A stretch of 64,000 nucleotides of DNA. Origin: Archilochus colubris (Eukaryota > Chordata > Aves > Apodiformes > Trochilidae). The notes under the pieces are model-generated. The model saw only the letters and a program-made list of their open reading frames with translations, did not search any database and was not told where the DNA came from. Positions 49,146 through 63,600 of this stretch are shown here, one piece after another; position 1 is the stretch's first letter; every line of letters starts with the position of its first letter. The stretch spans positions 105,911,054 through 105,975,053 of the forward strand of contig CM041083.1 of NCBI GenBank assembly GCA_023079485.1, read 5' to 3'. The position numbers and the translations under genes were made by a program.

Positions 49146-52100
49146 GAAATCTTGTTGTTTTCACTTCTTTGTTTGTTTTTTGGTTTTTTTTTTTTACTCG
49201 TCGTTTTTATACCTGCTTTTACCGCCCTCACCAGCTGCCCCTTCCCCGTTGCCTCTTCCCTCTGACACCTCCACCGCTACCTCGGGGCAGCACCAGGGAG
49301 GGGGCAGCAGGAGCAGGCAGAAAGGTCACTGCAGTGGCCTTGTATTCGCCACTGTCACGGGAAATAATACCATCCAGTTTTCCTTATCTTCCCATTTAGA
49401 ACGTAAGATTCTCCCAGGCCGTATCAAAAATCTATTACCAGGCTCTCCGTCCAGGAATTAGTTAATTTTGTTTGACAAAACAGATCAAACCATTTTCACT
49501 AGTCTCGGATGGATGGTATCCCATTTTTGGCTGTCCCTCGCTGACTTTCCCTCTGCTCCCCTCTGAGGAGGGCAGGTGAGGAGAAGAGGCCTCCGTCTGC
49601 CACCTTCTCCTGGCCAGATACCTGTGGCACTCTCAGGAGCCAGGATCAAGCCCGTGGCCAGCATCATCATCATCAGGAGGAGTGAACACAGGGGCCTCCC
49701 TGTGCTGCTCCTTCCAGTTTTTGGAAGTTTTTTTTTTTTTAAATCGCTTTCATAGTTCAGTGCAGAGTCACGCTTGCTATCTCCCCAGCGGATCTGGAGC
49801 AGCTCGTGTGAGCCACTCCTCTGGCATATAACCGTGCTTGCACAACTCCATATTAAGACTATTAATACACTTTGCCCACATGAGCAACCCTTGTTGCAGC
49901 AATGCAACACGTAGCTCGGTCACATAATGTTAACAAGGAGAACTGGAGCAGACACGTAGGCCCCAATCTGGGAAATATTTATGGTTAGGCTTAACTTCTA
50001 GCATCTTGCTAACCCCTCGAGTGTTCACAGGATTGAAAACTTAATAAAAAGTTGGCTAAAATACTCTGTTTACAAATGATATCAAGAGGAAGCATGTGCA
50101 GTGGTTTATATGAGAAACGAAGTTTTTAAAACAAAACACCCGTCCATCGTCCCTGTCAGTTTATGCCATAGATGCTATAAGAGAGCATGGAAAGAAATAA
50201 GCACACACTAGTAAATCAGTATCTGGTTTGTCCTTTCACTCTTGTTACCTGCAGTGCTTCTGGAAAAACATAATCCTCGCTTAAGATCAAACACCAAAAA
50301 GACAATCAGCAAAACTTTCTCCTGTAACTCCCATTTAGCACTGTTAAATTTCTCCTCTTTATTTTAATATGCAATCCCTTATGCAAAGTCTTTGCTGTTG
50401 TGTTGTAGACAGGCTCTTTGATTTCCAGTGAGTATAAGCTAAGCATCAGAACATGTATGTGCAAGAGATGCTTTGGACCCCTGTAATGTGCTGCCTGCAC
50501 TATGTTGCCAAGTCTTTTTTGCATCACTGTTTTGGGTGATAAAGAACTAAAAGCAAGTAGTGTGGTGGGATGTTCATGAAGCCCTTTTGTTCAGTCTTAT
50601 TTCCATGTGGGGAAGTCACAGCATATTTGTCTGAATGGGTCAGATTGCCAAATGCATACTTTAAAGTTAAAAGTGAAGCTTAAAGCAAAAGTAGAGGCTT
50701 GGGCATATGATTAAGGTTGATCAAGGAAAAACATCACAGGTTTTGAAGTGTCTCGAGTCTTCTAGGGAGACTATAAAAGAGAGGGAACAGGTAAAGTTGG
50801 CATGGAGAAAGCTTTTCTCTGTGTTTTCACTCACTCTTTTATTGTTGAGTTCCACCTACTGTTTACTTAGATGATTAGAGGTATTAATTAAGAACATATT
50901 TAAATATGTATTTAAAATATTGCCAACAGAAAAAAACCCAAATTAGTTCCACATGGAATAATTTATTTTAGCAGAATAAATAATTTCATTGCCTGCACAA
51001 ACGTAGCTGTAATTTCTGATCATAAGCTGGGGATAACTGGAAGACAGGTGTCATATACCCCTGCCCACTGGCAATGACCCTCTCCTCTTGTGAAAGAGGC
51101 CTGGGTCTGACGCCAAGTTTGGCTGCTGGTTCTCTAGCATCCAGGGGGAGTACAGCTGAGGCAACCCCAAAGTCTTTGGGTTGCAGTTGCCTGTGCCTGT
51201 CCCAGCTATGTGCTGGAGCCTGGACAGAGGGACATTTGCATGCTCCTTGTGAAATGCAAATGGGTAAAGGGGCACAAGAGTCTCCTCCAGCTGCCTATGG
51301 CCAATTCAAGCTGCTTAAGGCTTGGTGAAGCTTCTGACTGAAGCCATGGGGCTGCTGGTGGGGTTGCTCTTCTGTGGGCTGTTGTTGAGAGCAGGGAGGC
51401 CCTGGGATGGTCCAGGGGCAGCCTGGGATAATCCCTTGGACGTTAATGAGGTACATGGGCTGGGGAAGACTTTCTGGGCTTCTGAAGCTGACATCTCAAG
51501 GGGAGGCATGCTCTGCTTACATATTCTGCAGCTTCAAGGATATAAATGAAAGCAGTTAGAGAAACCCCTTCCCTTCAACATCTGAGCTCCCATAGGAGGG
51601 ATCCATCTGTGTCTGGACTTTGCCCTGTTGTCCTTACACTTACAAAGTGGAACTGGACAATTCCTAATCAGCTGGAAAGTAGAAAATCGGTGTTTTCCTG
51701 TGCTGCTTTTCTCACCAGCATTTTTTTTTCTTGATTATTTAAAAATCTTATAAGTTGTTGCTCAATAACATTTACGAACTGGGTGTAGTATAAAAATCCT
51801 AGCTACAGGGCAAATATGCACAGCTGTCACATGTAACACACCTTCTAAAACAAAATCATTACCAGGTATTTTAGCAAACACAGAGGTAAAATATTCCACT
51901 TTATGAAACCATACATTTATATAATTCTAGCTATGCCAGTTGAGCTGTCATTGCTTTACACGGTAAATATATGAGCTAAAACAGGTTGTGTAAAGAAATT
52001 GCTAATAAGACAAAAAAAAAAAAGTGAAACCAAATTTGACTGAGAGGGCCCTGCCAACTTTATTAGTTTGGGTTTCAAAGCTCTCCAAAAAAAATGTTCT

Positions 52101-55100
52101 CTCTTTACCTTTTCAAAAGAATTCAAAAACTCAAACATGGTATTGGAAACAAGCTGAAAAACTATAAACACTCAAGCTATGACATAAGACACTGAACACT
52201 TGGAAACTGTGAGAAGTGACAATGTGAACTTGTGCTGTTTCCTTCAGAAAGCACAGAAAAGCAAAAGTCAGTTGAGGTGAGGACATCCGCTGCTAAACCT
52301 GCAGACATTTGTTGCTTTACATTAATCTCCGTGGCCCCAGTGCCACAGGATTTTTCACGTGTCGGCAGACAGCTGTGCTGGAACAGAAGCCCATTGACTT
52401 CATGTCATTTGAGCATCTCTTTTGCCTTTGAGGGCTTTGAGCTCTGTGGCTGGAAGCATCTTCTTTGGTTCTGTCCACAGCAGTGTCCCAGCATACCCCC
52501 CCTGCCTTCTTAGCGGAGTGCAATTCTTGACTATTGCACCTCTGCACTGAGCTATGGAAATAGGTTCTGCGTTATTTTAACTCCTATTTGATAATTTGAT
52601 TGTACAGTTTATGGTGTGAGAAGTACCCAAAGCTCTAGCTGTGAGCAGTGTAAGTGGTGTTTGTCCACAAGCTGGAGATTTAATTATTAGTGCCAATGAA
52701 AAGAGATCAGGTTATTGATGTTGGGAGTGCTGCATCCATAGCCTACATGGCCTCTCACAGGTTTCCTGATAAGGCCTGCTGTGGGTGCACATGGACAGGC
52801 CTGCTTACCAACAAGAGGGATGGAGATGGAAGGGCACAATGGCTTTAAAACTGAACTTTGTGAATTTCAGAATTGAATTATATGTAGCTGTTCTCCTACC
52901 ACAGCAGGGGAAGGGATACACTGATGAAGGAAGTACCTTACAGACTCATGTCACTAAAATGCTACAAACTATCCATGCATAAGCTCCCTGCTTGAGTTTC
53001 TTTCAACATGCATTCAACATCCAAACAAGCTTGCAAGTAGTGTTTGATTATCCAAGCACAGGGGAATGCAGACCTTCTGACACCTCCAAAAAGCCTCCAA
53101 AAAACACTTGGATTAGGAAGCAGTGCCTGGGGAACACTTCCACACAGAGATAAGTTTAATTGCAGACATCAGCATTTTACTGGGGAGGATGCTGTTTCCA
53201 AAATTTTGCTGTGTGTGCATCTGTCATTTCAACCTTAACAGCTAGCAAAAAAGGATCAGCTGGTGCTCTAGATTCCAAGGCCAAATGCAGTAAATATCTA
53301 CAGTAAATGCTGTTCCACACATGAGTAATTCCTTTGGCTTTGTCTGTGCTGTCTCTGGGACCATGAGTCAGGGAGCACAGTACGAACCTTGACCTGCTCT
53401 TTGTGGGCCTGTATTGCTGGCAAGGGGATATCCAAAGCTCAGCTACCTCCAAAGCCCTTTACTCTCTCCATTACACGTGAAATGAGGCTTTGCTATGGGA
53501 TGTAGCTCATTTGTCCTGGGGTAGAATGGGATAAAAGGTAGAAAGGCCTTTTATCTTAAGGGAAAAGGAAAGCCTGCTTGAAATCACAACCTTCTTCACT
53601 ACATTGAATTTGTTCTTGCCTAAGATGAGACCAGTCGACCACTGACCTTTTCACAAGGGCATTGTCAAAGACCCCTATTGTAGACCATCTGTGGAAAAGG
53701 CAGTTTATGGCTTGATTTGGTTATTAGCTGCCAGGCACAATGCAAGTAGTATTTGTTGTATGCTTTTAATTCCATGGCACCAGTGTAGTGTTGGCTTTTT
53801 AGATGCTTGGTTTTCTTACATTTTTGACATCTGTTTTCATAACTATCAAGTAATATGGAATAAAGACAATATAAACTATTAATTTAATGTGTTTACTGTT
53901 GATCTCAGGAGTCAGAAGAAAGAAATTTGGTGATATAGGGTGTGGCTGGGATACATAGATAGTTATCTTATAAGATCGAATGAACATTGGCCAAAGTTGG
54001 AAAAAAACATTGTTTCTAAATAGGAAAATATTTTGCTGCTGGGGATTTGGGGATTTGTGTGCTAAGAAAGGGCTGGGGGTTTTCTTTTTGCAGCATGGGA
54101 ACACTCCCAGCAATTCATCCTCACGTTGAGTTTCTTTGTCATCTGACTGCTGCCACTCAGCTGTGTACGGTCTTCACTCAACTGTAGCTGTGGGGAGGGC
54201 TGGAACCATTTTCGTGCTGGAAGAGAACTGAAATCTCATAAGCAAAGGCACGTACTTATAAAAAATAATCCCTGGAAAAAAAAACTGAAATGCTGCTGAC
54301 TTGCAGTGTTACTTAGATATCTGCTGCCTATCAAGGTTATCTGCAGTTTCCATGAACTGAGCAGTGTAAGCAGAGGGTGAAATTTGATTCATTTTACGAG
54401 GGTGCACATATACTCCCTCAACCTAGGAATGTGGTACAGGAGACTGTAGAAACTGAAGTATCTGTCCTGTTTCAAAGAGCTACTTTGGGAGAAGTTTCTC
54501 CAACCCATTCCCCTTCATTTCTGAAATCTGTGTAACACTGATCCTTCCCATACCCAGCAGCTCCACAACAGCCTGGCAAGAAAGCCTAGCAAGAAAGGCC
54601 TAAGAGTGTATTTTCTCACCCAGCTGTCAAGCATCAGTCTGCCTCAGTGGTGTAATTACACTGGCTGTCACCAGTTATACTTCCTTGCCTTCCTTTCACT
54701 GACTTGGCCAGGTTGGTCCCACCCACGGTGGCAAATAGTGCCCCTGCTCCCACATCCCTGCCTTGTACAGCCTGAAACCCGATTACAGCTCTCATTCATC
54801 TCTGCCCATCTGCTCTTTAGAGAGCTCATACATATTAGAAAGCAAAGTCTCACAGAAAGCTGTAATCTAGGATAAAACCCTCAAGCTCTCTAGAAACCAG
54901 TTTAGGGAAGCAGTAACATATGGCTTCCCAGCCACGTGAGTGAGGGATGGCAAATGTGTAACTGATTTGATTAAGCTGTTCTGTAGTATTAGGACCACCC
55001 AAAAGATGGCACTAAACAACCTTTAGTCACACACATACACACACATGAAATTTGCTGATGTTACTCAAAGAAGTAGTTCTCTAGCTTAACTCTGTAATTT

Positions 55101-58100
55101 ATGTGAGCAAAAGTAGAAGTCATCTTAAATAATTCTATGTTAGGCCAGCAGGAAAACTGAGGATAAACACTTTTATATAAGCAGATAAACTTTGTACTGT
55201 AAATATTACTTTATTAGACCCACATGAAAGCATTCGTATTTGAGTAAACATGACAATGTGACATTTGGTGAGCAATGCAAATGTGTTAAAATTACTCAGG
55301 GCTTAGCCACTACATTTAAAATATTTGGTCCTTTAGAAGCTACTGATGCTATTGCTGTGCACTGACCTTTGCAAATCTTTGGATATTGGGCCAAAAGTGC
55401 TTTTATTTCTGTGGCTGCAATGTGAAGTCATTCCACCAATGCTCACAGAGTGACATGGAATGACAAGCATTAGCAAGGGGAAGCTCTGGCCTATTGTCAC
55501 TACCTTTTCTAGTAGGTAGTGCTGGCTATTTTGAATTTTAAATCAGCTGAGTTGTCTGCAATGGGAAGAACAAGACATGTTTCTACTAGTCACTTTCCAT
55601 TTTATGATGGAATAGTTGAAGGGGGAAAAAGACTCCCTTTCATATCTATAACCACTGAAAACTCAGTAATGGGATCTACTTTATAGAAAATCCTAAAGAT
55701 GAGTGTGTTCACAGAAGGTGCTGGAGGAGGAATTCTCATGCCCTGCAAAAGTAATTTTTTGTTATGACTTCTGTTTCATTATTTGAATAAAATACTACAT
55801 GTTAATAATTAATTATACAAAAAAAACCCCCCAAACAAACAAACCCACAACAAACCTCCACCTTTGCTTAGAGCAGAACCCAAAAGGGTTGAGAGATCTA
55901 ATATCTTACACAAATATTTGCTTCCCCTGAATTACAAGACTTCTCTTTTGAATGTGATAAACCTAAAGTAGAACAACAAAAAAACTTCCCAGACACTGGG
56001 AGAGATGTAGTGAGAACTGAGCAGTGTAAAATCTGCCTAAATACAAAAACTTCTTTCATCACTTTCTCCAAAGCTTCCTGTCAAACAAGTCTTGTTTTTT
56101 CTCTGTTCTGCCTATCTAGTAGCCACTATAGCTGCATACAGAGTGTTCAGCTCTTCATGGCTCTATACACTCATGAAATTAAAGGCTGTATCAGCTCAGA
56201 AAACAGAATCAAAATTTTGCATTTCAGGAATTTTTTAAATTTTATTTTATTTTTTTTAACGCTCCATTATTTTTGACAGCTTAGGTATATAATTTGGCTT
56301 ATCTAATAATTTCATTCTATTATGTTTATATTATGACCATTGTCTGGTTATAATTGAAAAAAAAGAAACTTAGACATTGTGGTTTTATTCAGGGAATGAC
56401 CTGGATCATACTCAAGAGAATTTAGGGGCACATGCACAAAACTGTGCACAGACATGGGAGCACCAGCTGACTTGATTACATTTATTCACTATGGGGTTAT
56501 GGAGCCAAAACAGAAGAGATAGTGGAAGTATACACACAAAGAATGGTTGAGGACCTGGGTTCTCTTTGTTTTTGTAACACAGCGATGAGATGTGTTCACT
56601 GAGAAATTCTGCACAACATGTAGCCTTCAAAGCCACCAAATATTTCATGGTTACATTTTAGATCTCGCTGCACCAGCATGTTGAAGATAAAGACTTACCA
56701 GTTGTATTAACCAGTACTAACATATAATTAAAAAAATGGCTTTAAAAGATCTGTAGTAACATTCACCTATAATATAGTATATCATTTCTAAGTGAAAAAA
56801 AATGTTTCATGTCTCACTAAGGCCTTCACCATTTGATTTTTAACAACTTCATATTAGTAAAAAATAAGGCATAAAAATTAGATTACTTCACTGGAATATA
56901 TTGTGCATGGGGAGAAGGGGAGCAAAGCATTTTTCTGACAATCACTGCAATATGTATAGCTTTAACATTCTGAGAGGTTTTGAATTCACTGCAGGTATTT
57001 TCTATACCAAAGAGGATGTATGATTTCTTACACAAGCTGAAAGATAACTTTGCAGTGAAGCAAGAGCTGGAGGACTTAAGGGGAAAGGATGGATGATAGG
57101 GAAGGAGAGAGTCTGAACTGGAACATTACTAATTCTCACAATGGTAGCTCAGTAAAAAAAAATGCTGCAGGACAAACCAGTCAATTTTTGGAAGGAATTC
57201 TAGCCATTTGGAATTGAGTTTTCAGTTGAAAACTCTTTGGCAACAGGATATTTCTCCCAAGAACTTTCAGGTCTTTTAAAACCTGGAATGAGATGCATTG
57301 AATTCAGCTTCAGACATCTGTACTGTAGCTGTCTACATCTTTACCCTATGTCTGTTGGTCACTGGAAAGAAATACACATTTGTAGGGTGCAGTTCATGTA
57401 ACCAATTGAACCTCTACTGTAGGGTGAAATTAATAGCACGTGTAAAGGGCTCATTTTTTTTCTATTTAGTCTAAAAGGCATCTACAAACTGTTTCAGATA
57501 CAGATTGGAAAGTCCGTAAGAGAAAACTCCTCCCCTGTAAAAATATCCCCGTGTAAAAATATATTTTTTTAAATTCTTGAAAGGCTGAAGCATTTGCTAC
57601 AGTTTTATGTATTTAGACTTAAATAATAAGAGGAACAGTGTAATACACTCTTGGCAGGCAACATGCCACTAGAATAATCTATGACAGCAGTGTTTGTATT
57701 CATGGACCAATTTGCTTAGAAGTCAACCATTGTACCATAAAGCAGTCTGTGGGGCAGTCTGAGGCCAGGGATGGATTTGTCTGGTCAAAGGTAGAAGGCT
57801 TCTCCACAGCTCATCACCCAAACACTCCTTACTCCTTTGTAGTTAAGGGAGAGAAACAAGAGCCAGGAACACAGATGATCTTATCCTAAGGTCAGTGGCA
57901 AAAGCCACAAGTCTTGTCCATTTCAAGTGCCTACTTTTCTCTGTCAATTAGCAAAGGTGCCTGGCCTGACTAATTAAAGGAACGTAAAGATTTGCTGTAG
58001 GCAGGACCGGTGTCTCCACTGAGGAGCTGCTTCTGTGGATGCAGCTGTAAGAAAGGGCTTGAGTGAAAAAAATAACTAACAGTGTCAACCTGATGCCTCA

Positions 58101-60177
58101 AGCAGCTGTAAAAAATCCTGGTAAAAGAGGAACAGTTGTTTTATATCCCTGATTTGGACCTACAAGCCCACAGTACGTTCCTGGCTGTGCTTCTGCTCTC
58201 TGTAACTTAAAAAAGGTACTTATGGTTTTTATGTCTTCTAGTTGCTTCAGCTGGGAAACAGGGTTAAGGATATCTTCTGGTGCCTCCTTGTTTGTCACCA
58301 CTTCATTAGGCCTCTGTAAACACTAACTCTGCAAGGCTAATTCTGAAAACTTGCAGCTCAGCTTCCCAGCTGGGGGAAACCTAAGGATATTGTTTAGGAC
58401 TATGCTTCAAATGGCACCATCTTCTTTTAGCTAGCTTAGTCCTGGATCAACCCAGCAGAAGTTGTTTGGGAGCAAATCCAAGCAATTAATTAGTCAGTGA
58501 ATTCTAGGAGATACAAACATGATTTTGTTTTGTATCATCATATATGTGCTTTAAGTGTCCTTCTCATTAATTTTCAGTTTCCACTTGCTGCAGTGCATGC
58601 TGGCTCAAGTTTGGGAACTGGAGACAGAAGCAGGGACCAGACATTGCTGTTAGAGCACAGCCTTCCTCTTCTTTGGAACATCTCTATCTTCTGTAGAGAT
58701 GGCTCTTCTGTCTCTACCATTAGCCGTAGCTCTCAGTTGCACACTAAGAACATGCATGAGGGGACCACTTGATGTCTTCTGCTATTAAGCTAACCAGTAG
58801 GAAGAAATTTTTTAAACTACTTTGAACTGCTATTACAATAGCTTTTTATGTCTATTGTATAAAAGAATGTAAAATGCCTAACAGCTATATAATACATCAC
58901 TTGCATGGAGGCAGTGAAAATGATTTTGAAGGCAAAAATCTCAGTAAGGTGGGTACTTCATGGGGAGAAAAAAGATTTTAATCAGTGAGAACTAGATTAC
59001 CATGGAATGCTAGGTGATGCAGACTGGCTGCTGAGTTTGGAAGAAAAAAACATAGTAATGCACTCCCAATTTTGGATTTGTCTCTGCTCTTAACTTTTTC
59101 TTCCCCTCTATTTTTCATAATTTCAGGCTTGTGTATTGAATGTGCTTTTGGATGCTTACACTGTCTACACTGTGTTGCTGCAATCTTAAATTGTTAATGA
59201 TTACAACGTGTGCAGTGCCTAATTCATAATGGAACCCAAGCCTTATCTTCTCACACCCAGACAAAAATCTCAGAGACTTGTATCATGATGTTTGTGTTGC
59301 ATTTTAACAAAACATCTCAATTCAGTCCAAAAGAGAATTTCTGCTTTAAAAGTGGCTGTTCACCTCATTGTTATCATGATTCTTGATATATTTATATTCA
59401 TTACTATACAGGGAATTAAAAGGGCAGCAAATTAGAGTGTTGCTGAAGTGATCTGTTACAATGTTTTCTCATAGTAAGAAAGCATAAAATCATGCAACTT
59501 CTGAAAAATGTACTAATTAAAGCACTGGGTGGGTAAAAGGTCACAGCCATCAGGGCAAGAGAAAGACAAGCAAGCTCCATGTAACTGTGCATTGGAATTA
59601 AGCCTAGGGAGGGAAAAAAAATATAAATGCAGTCCATAAAAATAATTTCAAAGCTTTGCCAAAAGCTTTACCATTTCATCAAACAGGAAATTTAAGGATT
59701 ATTTTATGTCAAGACCAGAAAGGCTTACTCATAGAAAAAGAGTTTTGGTAGTGGGGACATTTTATTTTTAAATTTATAAAGTAAACTTTCATCATCATGC
59801 AGGAAATACACCAGACTTAAGAAATCCTGCCAATGACCTCTATGGTAGAATAAAACTATGAGAAAAAGGGAAATATGTCACCAATTTTTAAATTTCTATT
59901 TGCCCAAGATTTTTAAGAGAGTTTGAATCTCAAACATGCATTACATGAATTCTCAGAAAGGAAAACAATTTTTTCTCTGAACAGTCTTGGGAGGTGGCTG
60001 CCCCCTAAACAACCCCCCCCCCCCTCACTTTCCTCACCCTCTCCCTAATAATTTTTTTTTTTCTTTTTTTACTTGCATGTATGCATAAAAATGTAAAGTA
60101 ATTTGAAAGAAGTCCACTTAATTGTTACTCTCAGCTTACATTTGTTACAGATTTTGCTTGGCTTCCGGTTTGCCAGA
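49146..60177. other. intergenic, nothing coding recognised
   Basis: The first 350 bp are still GC-rich and could belong to the LTR element. The rest is AT-rich, with A/C-rich low complexity near 55815-55860, T/A-rich runs near 56235-56265, and a C13-type run near 60016-60028. Open frames at 51322-51549 and 52232-52513 lack recognisable domains. Confidence 0.6.
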
Positions 60178-60620
60178 AGGGAAGGGAAGGGCACGGGAGG
60201 GAAGGGAACAGAAAGGGTAAGGGTAAAGGGTAAGGGTAAGGGTAAGGGTAAGGGCAAGGGCAAGGGCAAGGGTAAGGGTAAGGGAAAGGGAAAGGGAAAG
60301 GGAAAGGGAAAGGGAAAGGGAAAGGGAAAGGGAAAGGGAAGGGAAGGGAAGGGAAGGGAAGGGAAGGGAAGGGAAGGGAAGGGAAGGGAAGGGAAGGGAA
60401 GGGAAGGGAAGGGAAGGGAAGGGAAGGGAAGGGAAGGGAAGGGAAGGGAAGGGAAGGGAAGGGAAGGGAAGGGAAGGGAAGGGAAGGGAAGGGAAGGGAG
60501 GAAGGGAAGGGAAGGGAAGGGAAGGGAAGGGAAGGGAAGGGAAGGGAAGGGAAGGGAAGGGAAGGGAAGGGAAGGGAAGGGAAGGGAAGGGAAGGGAAGG
60601 GAAGGGAAGGGAAGGGAAGA
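60178..60620. repeat. GGGAA / GGGAAA / GGGTAA satellite
   Basis: Three blocks on the plus strand: GGGTAA-type hexamers with GGGCAA variants (about 60214-60283), GGGAAA hexamers (about 60281-60338), then GGGAA pentamers (about 60338-60620) with one interruption near 60500. Apart from the T and C of the first block it is all purine. Open frames of about 200 codons on both strands come from the repeat and are not genes. Confidence 0.97.
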
Positions 60621-63600
60621 GTGTGCTCTAGCCAGGGAATGCTGCTTTCCGCTGAAAAATGTGTTTGGATGGAGGAGCTCTTTTTCATGGATGGATTGTG
60701 GCTTCTGGCAGCAGAGGTAGCAGGAAGCAGTTGCCATAACTACTATACCATTAAAAGAAACCTTCCAGGCTTTAAGTAAAAAGGCATTTTTGAAATTATG
60801 CTTTTATTAACAATCCTGGTGGAATCAATCAGTTCAATATGACGGGTGACAGGATACTGAATGTGGTCTCTTGAGTGTATGCTAAGGATATGATTTTAGG
60901 CCTATATTCGGTCATTGGCTTGTAAGGTACATAGTGAAGGAAAATATGTAGACAGCCAGAAGACAGAACATAATCTGCCTTGCGTGGGATTTCAGGGCTT
61001 GGCTAGAATCACACTCTGGTGTTAAATAGCAGACTAAAAAAAATAATAGTATATGTTTTTCAAAACCTTTAAGGCTAGGATTTACAAATTCACTGAAATG
61101 ATTTAGAAACATGAGTTACATTTTAAGTTAATACTAAGGACTCTGCCATAAGTGTAGACAAAATTTAATATTTGTCTATATTCAACCTGAGATACTGCTC
61201 AGATAAAAAAGCCCAGATATAGTTGGTTAACACAACATTACTGGAGTAGGCACAGGGATGGTTTATACCAGGTCAAACCCAGACAAAAGTTTTCATCCTC
61301 AACATTACACCACACATTATTGTCACTGGCAAATTGCTTTGGCACTTTTTTGTCTGCTGTTGGAATCAGAAAACATTTCACACTGCTGAAATGACCTCTA
61401 TCTGCTGCTATGTGGATAACAACGTAGTTTTTGTGGTCCTGTGGCTACTCTTATGCAGTGCTTTGAGATGTGTCCCAAGTGACCTAGCTCTTTATTTACT
61501 CATGAGACCTTTGCTGAACTAGTCGGGTGAATTGGACCCATACCCATACACTGGATCACAGGTGGGCTTTATATCTTCATTCTTACAGTTTTCCAAGGTC
61601 AGCACCTATGAATCTCTCCTCAAAAAGCCTTTGCTTTTGCTCTCTTTGCTCAAAAAGCCATGGTCATAGTGCACCTTTAGTTGAGCCCCTTCCTCTGGTT
61701 CCATGGGGAGAAGTGCTCCCATGTTCCTGTTTCATTCAGCCAGCATCTTTCTCTGCTGGAGTATTTGTTAATTAAGCTTCTGTCTAAATTCTTTGTCTGT
61801 GAGGTGTATTTCCTTCAGGACATCTTACTGACCTGAGCACATGTACCAATGAAACTTTCTACTCTACCTACTATTTCTTTGCTTTTAATGTGAGTGTTAC
61901 ATTTGGAGCTACATTAGGAATGACTGACTCACTCCCACCCCTTTGTGAACTATAATTTATGTTACAGCTGCAATTGCTCCCATGCAGGAGTAGGGAACCT
62001 CCTGGCATACCTAATTAAATAAATAATGAAGCTAAGACTTTATTTCAAGCTTTAAAATGACTTAAAATGATAAACCCGTCTGGGCTGCAGTCTTCAGTTT
62101 TTTTAGTAACAGTGTCCACATTCCCATAAATATTAGGCTATGATATCTTCAGCTACTTGTTCTAATGGAAATCCATATTTATCCTTATAGAATCGAAACC
62201 TTTTGTTCCTTAGATTTAAAAGACAAGTTTAATCTTGTATGAAATCATCCTTAACTGAGTTCCCTTCTTTGTTACTACTTGCCCCTCACTGTATCTAACT
62301 GAGAAGTAAAGCATTTTTCCTCTATCACTACTTCATTATCTTATTTTAGCTATTCTGCTTTATATTTTAAAGATTAGTCCAATACATGGATTTCTACAAG
62401 ATCCAAATTAACTCCCTGAATTTTCCAAAGTTTTTATGATGTTTATGGCTTACATCCAAATTCAAGATGGAAGAGATACTGTTCATAGATACTGTTCCTT
62501 CTTGGAGCTTTCTCCCCCCCTTCCCCCTCTTTTTTTTTTTTTTATTTTATTCTTACTTGTAAATGAGAACTACATTACCTAACTTTTTTTTTTTTTGCCA
62601 ATACCTTTTTCTTTTTCCCCACTCTCCCCCCTTCCATTCTACCAGGTTGTTATTATCCTTTTATCCTTTTTTTTACATATTTCTAGAAATCTGACTGGTT
62701 CTGAAAACAAACAAGGTGATGATTTAAATAAACATTATGAATGTGGCCAAAGAAAATGCTCCCAGGGTAGAAGGTGCAGGCTCTGGGGAATGGGAGCTGA
62801 AGGATCTAGTCATGCTGGAAGGACCTTCAGCAGGCTGAGACAGGCATAAACCTTTTGGAGGCAAAGTTGTTCTGTAATAACCTCAAAACTTGTCTTTGGT
62901 TCTGGCTCTGTTTCTGCCTTGCCTTAAGAAACTATTTTTTTGGGAAAAAACAGCCAAAAATACACAACGAACTCATCCGAGAATAATAATTATTTTGATG
63001 GAGAGGGAAATAATCCTCTGCTTCTTTCCCCTTTCCTCTGAAGGAAAAGTTCTTCACATATATTACTTCTGTCCACCATCTCATTTTAACCCGGTGGAGG
63101 GCTGGTGTTTTGCTGGTGGTTTCCAGCGTACATGAAGAGGCTGAGGTTTACATAGAGAAGTCCTGCAACTTCCTTTCTCCCTTTGAAGTGAAGCTGAAGA
63201 GCATTACAGTGTGCCTGTACAGCCAAGAGTCTGACTGTGGATTTTGGCATTTGAATGCCAGACTGGTTGGTAATTTCCCCTTAAATCTTTTCATAGCTCA
63301 AATTCCTGTTGAAAGGACCTATATCACTGTAGCCCCTGGTTTACCATACGGAGTTTGCCTCTACTATTTGCAGTTCTTCTGCCATTCAGTTTACTGCTCT
63401 AGAGCGATGTTGTTTCAAATGCTTTGATTCAGTTGTGTGCAGCATACATTTAAAATGAACTATTGGCTGAAACCCTTCTGGATGTCTGTCAGATCTGAGC
63501 ATGCCACATAAATATCAGTGTGAAAACATTCCTCCCAGCCCACACAGAATGCATCTACACTGTTTTTCCTGGACAAAACCCTCCCTAAGTACAGTGAGGC

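Noticed and set aside
48671..49461. Frames of 185-221 codons on both strands at 48.7-49.4 kb
   Set aside because: They lie in the GC-rich LTR-like element and show no gag, pol or env features.
51322..51549. Frame with a signal-peptide-like start (MGLLVGLLFCGLLLRAG)
   Set aside because: Only 75 codons with no cysteine pattern, domain or flanking exon signals; hydrophobic starts of this kind arise by chance.
54999..55012. Additional CTCF-like match CCAAAAGATGGCAC
   Set aside because: Two mismatches to the core consensus, which is expected by chance in this length of DNA.
60214..60283. GGGTAA repeats as interstitial telomere
   Set aside because: The vertebrate telomere repeat is GGGTTA. GGGTAA is neither that nor its complement, and it grades into GGGAAA and GGGAA.
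60069..60737. Frames of about 185-222 codons on both strands (Pro-Ser-Phe-Leu and Gly-Lys rich)
   Set aside because: Pure translations of the GGGAA-type satellite, open in several frames on both strands.
63110..63427. 105-codon plus-strand frame near the right edge
   Set aside because: No recognisable domain, unremarkable composition, no splice or promoter context. The region may instead be UTR of a neighbouring gene on the other strand.
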